Assembly: GCF_025854335.1 (NCBI RefSeq)
Contig: NZ_CP107716.1
Location: forward strand, 2,845,001-2,909,000
Direction of reading: 5' to 3'
Length of the DNA stretch: 64,000 nt
From: Pelagibacterium flavum
GTDB taxonomy: Bacteria > Pseudomonadota > Alphaproteobacteria > Rhizobiales > Devosiaceae
A program made the translations under genes and the position numbers. Shown here piece after piece: positions 62,284 to 64,000 of this stretch. The notes beneath the pieces are model-generated. The model was given only the letters and a program-made list of their open reading frames with translations, was not told the DNA's origin and did not search any database. Each line of letters begins with the position of its first letter. The stretch's first letter is position 1.

Positions 62284-63510
62284 TCAGTACTGGTCCAGGA
62301 GATCCTGGATATCGAGAGCCGCATCATCCATCGCGGCCTGAGCATCCTGCTGACCGATCAGAATCCGCTGAATGCCATCGAAATAGGCCTGAGTGATCTG
62401 CACCCATGCCGGGTGCGTGGGCACCGGCTGCGTAAAGGGCAGCACTTCGCGATAGGGGGCCAGCTGCGGGTCCTGGAAGCGTTCCATATCCATTGCCGAC
62501 TCACGGGCTGGAAAGGTGTCGGTGTAAACACCCATATTCTCAGGCTGCGCCATCCACTCGATGAAGATCTTGGCTTCCTCGGGATTGTTGGCGTCGGTCG
62601 GGACAATAAAGCTCCAACCACCCAGAATTGCGGACGTATCAGCCCCCTCGGGATGAGGCATGGTCATCACACCGAGATCGATATCGGGATTTTCCTGCGC
62701 TATCGACGCCAGATCGAACTGACCGGCCTGATACATCGAGACAGCCTCGGCAATGAAGAGGCGACGGTTGGCCGTGCCGTCATTTTCGAGCGTCGAGGAG
62801 GGAGATACGCCATGCTCGACGAGCATGTCTGTATAGAACTCAACGGCCTCGACTGCCTCGGGCTGGTTGACGGTCGCCTCTGTGGCGTCATCGGAGATGA
62901 TGGAGCCGCCATTCATCCAGATGAAGGGCAATGAACGAAAGATCGTGTTGCCGACCTCGCCGCCGCCGGTGATCGCAAACCCATACCGGCCATCACCGGT
63001 CAGCGCCAAAGCGGCGTCGACGAGTTCGGACCATGTCTGGGGAGGACTATCGGGGTCGAGCCCGGCTTCCTCGAAATGACCGCGGTTGTAAATGACCGCC
63101 AAGCCCTCGGCTCTGAAGGGAAGTCCGTAGGTCTCACCTTCCCAACGGACATAATCGAGCGCGGCGGGAATGAAATCATCCGGATCATTGATGATGTCGT
63201 CAAGCGGCATGACCAGGCCGTTCTGGGCATATCCGGCAATCCAGCCGTGCTGAACATCAATGATATCGGGCGCCGAACCAGATTGCAGCGCCGTGATGAC
63301 GCGCTGCGGCAGACCATCTGACGTCGTTTCTTCGATCACGATGTCGATATCGGGATGCTGTGCTTCGAACTGCTCGACGAGCTCGGTAGCTCGCGGCGCG
63401 TGGAAATTTGGGGACCACCAGGTGACCGTCCCGGCCATTGCGGTTCCGGCCATCATGGCCAGGGTCGATGCACTTGCCGCCAAGACGGCGGTCTTTCTGA
63501 AAATCATCAT
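62284..63510 (-). CDS. Periplasmic sugar-binding protein (family 1)
   Basis: 408-residue solute-binding protein. Signal peptide MMIFRKTAVLAASASTLAMM ending near AMA-GTVTWW. The mature part shows VEQFEAQHPDIDIVIEE, GSAPDIIDVQHGW and WMNGGSIISDDATEATVN, all typical of SBP_bac_1. GAGGAG lies ahead of ATG 63510. It is the first gene of the operon and should be the most abundant product. The ligand is probably a mono- or oligosaccharide or sugar acid. Confidence 0.93.
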   Translation of the reverse strand: MMIFRKTAVLAASASTLAMMAGTAMAGTVTWWSPNFHAPRATELVEQFEAQHPDIDIVIEETTSDGLPQRVITALQSGSAPDIIDVQHGWIAGYAQNGLVMPLDDIINDPDDFIPAALDYVRWEGETYGLPFRAEGLAVIYNRGHFEEAGLDPDSPPQTWSELVDAALALTGDGRYGFAITGGGEVGNTIFRSLPFIWMNGGSIISDDATEATVNQPEAVEAVEFYTDMLVEHGVSPSSTLENDGTANRRLFIAEAVSMYQAGQFDLASIAQENPDIDLGVMTMPHPEGADTSAILGGWSFIVPTDANNPEEAKIFIEWMAQPENMGVYTDTFPARESAMDMERFQDPQLAPYREVLPFTQPVPTHPAWVQITQAYFDGIQRILIGQQDAQAAMDDAALDIQDLLDQY

Positions 63511-63655
63511 GTTCTCCTCCCTGGGCGAAACATTCGCCAGTTGGGCTCGATATCCGAGCCGTCCAGATCACCGGTCAGCGATATTTGGCGTAGCGGGCTG
63601 TGCCGCTCCCGCCGCCTCCACGGCGTAACCACTCTCCCAAGTGGCAAACCAGTTT

Positions 63656-63673
63656 AAGTTCATATTTGAACTT
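63656..63673. promoter_or_regulatory. Candidate operator of the sugar operon
   Basis: Perfect inverted repeat AAGTTCA-TATT-TGAACTT about 145 bases upstream of the binding-protein start, just downstream of a possible promoter. Size suits a GntR, IclR or LacI-type regulator; no regulator gene is in the window. Confidence 0.45.
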
Positions 63674-63689
63674 TGCCAGTTCTACTGTT

Positions 63690-63720
63690 AACTATGGTTC
63701 AAAAAATCCCCGCTTGTCAA
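63690..63720 (-). promoter_or_regulatory. Possible promoter of the sugar operon
   Basis: On the minus strand TTGACA (63720-63715) is followed after 18 bases by CATAGT (63696-63691), a moderate sigma-70 match. Transcription from here would run through the inverted repeat at 63656-63673 into the binding-protein gene. Confidence 0.4.
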
Positions 63721-63747
63721 CTGCGCAGACACACGGGGATTGGACTG

Positions 63748-64000
63748 TCAGTCGTCGCCTTTACCGAATGTTGCCGCCCCACCGGCGATGCCGGCTGTAT
63801 TGATCGTTCCGTTGAACAGCGGAACATCGGTGGCGACGTAAGGGAATTGCGCGCAGGCCTCTTCGATCAGTTCGACACCGAGCCCGGGCGCCGTCGGCGC
63901 CAGCAGAGCGCCATCCTCAAATTGCAACGTTTCGCGCACAAGTGTCTTGCGCCACGGCACATCCACCGACACCGTCTCGAACACCATGAAATTGGGAATG
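63748..64000 (-). CDS. Enolase-superfamily sugar-acid dehydratase (mandelate racemase-like), C-terminal part
   Basis: Only the last 84 or so residues are in the window; the frame is open to base 64000. FMVFETVSVDVPWRKTLVRETLQFEDGALLAPTAPGLGVEL is typical of the C-terminus of galactonate/gluconate-type dehydratases (here quoted as VPWRKTLV and APTAPGLGVEL). The catalytic residues lie outside. It dehydrates a sugar acid to a 2-keto-3-deoxy acid, which would fit the adjacent operon. It ends 238 bases before the sugar operon start, so is probably a separate unit. Confidence 0.75.
   Translation of the reverse strand, partial: IPNFMVFETVSVDVPWRKTLVRETLQFEDGALLAPTAPGLGVELIEEACAQFPYVATDVPLFNGTINTAGIAGGAATFGKGDD

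Overview
The window is high-GC chromosomal DNA with dense, short-spaced operons. Gene content (YejABEF-type peptide importer, DUF2865, two-domain NadE, class II DAHP synthase, CobT/CobS, palindromic intergenic repeats) points to an alphaproteobacterium of the Hyphomicrobiales (Rhizobiales), perhaps a Devosiaceae-like genus such as Pelagibacterium or Devosia. The genus is an inference from gene style, not a database match.

Layout. 1-4857: the end of a peptide ABC importer (ATPase, periplasmic binding protein) followed by a D-amino-acid dehydrogenase-like FAD enzyme. 4858-9455: a PAS-PAS-GGDEF-EAL c-di-GMP protein, then a 48-residue membrane protein, an L-lactate dehydrogenase-like flavoenzyme and nadC in a tight row. 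9563-14813: a PadR regulator with a candidate operator and its two-gene RND efflux pump, closed by a strong terminator. 14812-17112: a cysteine-rich ArsR regulator with a palindromic operator, leading into an Atm1-type ABC exporter. 17183-25384: a LysM protein, the chain cysS-GFA-GFA-VOC-cimA with stop/start overlaps, and a fumarylacetoacetate hydrolase-family gene. 25509-44675: housekeeping genes (DUF2865, gltX, nadE, outer-membrane protein, class II DAHP synthase, gor, DUF2059, rpiA, moaA, Lrp regulator, histidine kinase, GST, cobT/cobS, aspartic protease, LysR, methyltransferase, dusA).

44590-48179 is a 3.6-kb integrative element in the 5' end of dusA. It has a 23-bp direct repeat at both ends (attL/attR), a tyrosine integrase next to dusA, evenly spaced candidate integrase arm sites at both ends, an IS3-family element interrupting a small ORF, an unknown 113-residue protein, and a PrtN-family activator behind a promoter whose -10 box lies in an inverted repeat. 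It is the clearest accessory feature of the window.

48454-54137 is a mixed, partly scarred region: two flavin monooxygenases, DUF3237, a C-terminal fragment of a beta-propeller protein, a phosphoribosyltransferase and a host-attachment-family protein. 54138-64000 is a long minus-strand catabolic operon: sugar-binding protein, two permeases, aldo/keto reductase, MalK-type ATPase, SDR dehydrogenase, RraA-like aldolase, cupin, second SDR, HbpS-like protein and a Gfo/Idh/MocA oxidoreductase broken by a one-base expansion of a G run. An enolase-superfamily dehydratase is cut by the window end. Together these suggest import of a sugar or sugar acid and its oxidation by a non-phosphorylative route; the substrate cannot be read from the sequence.
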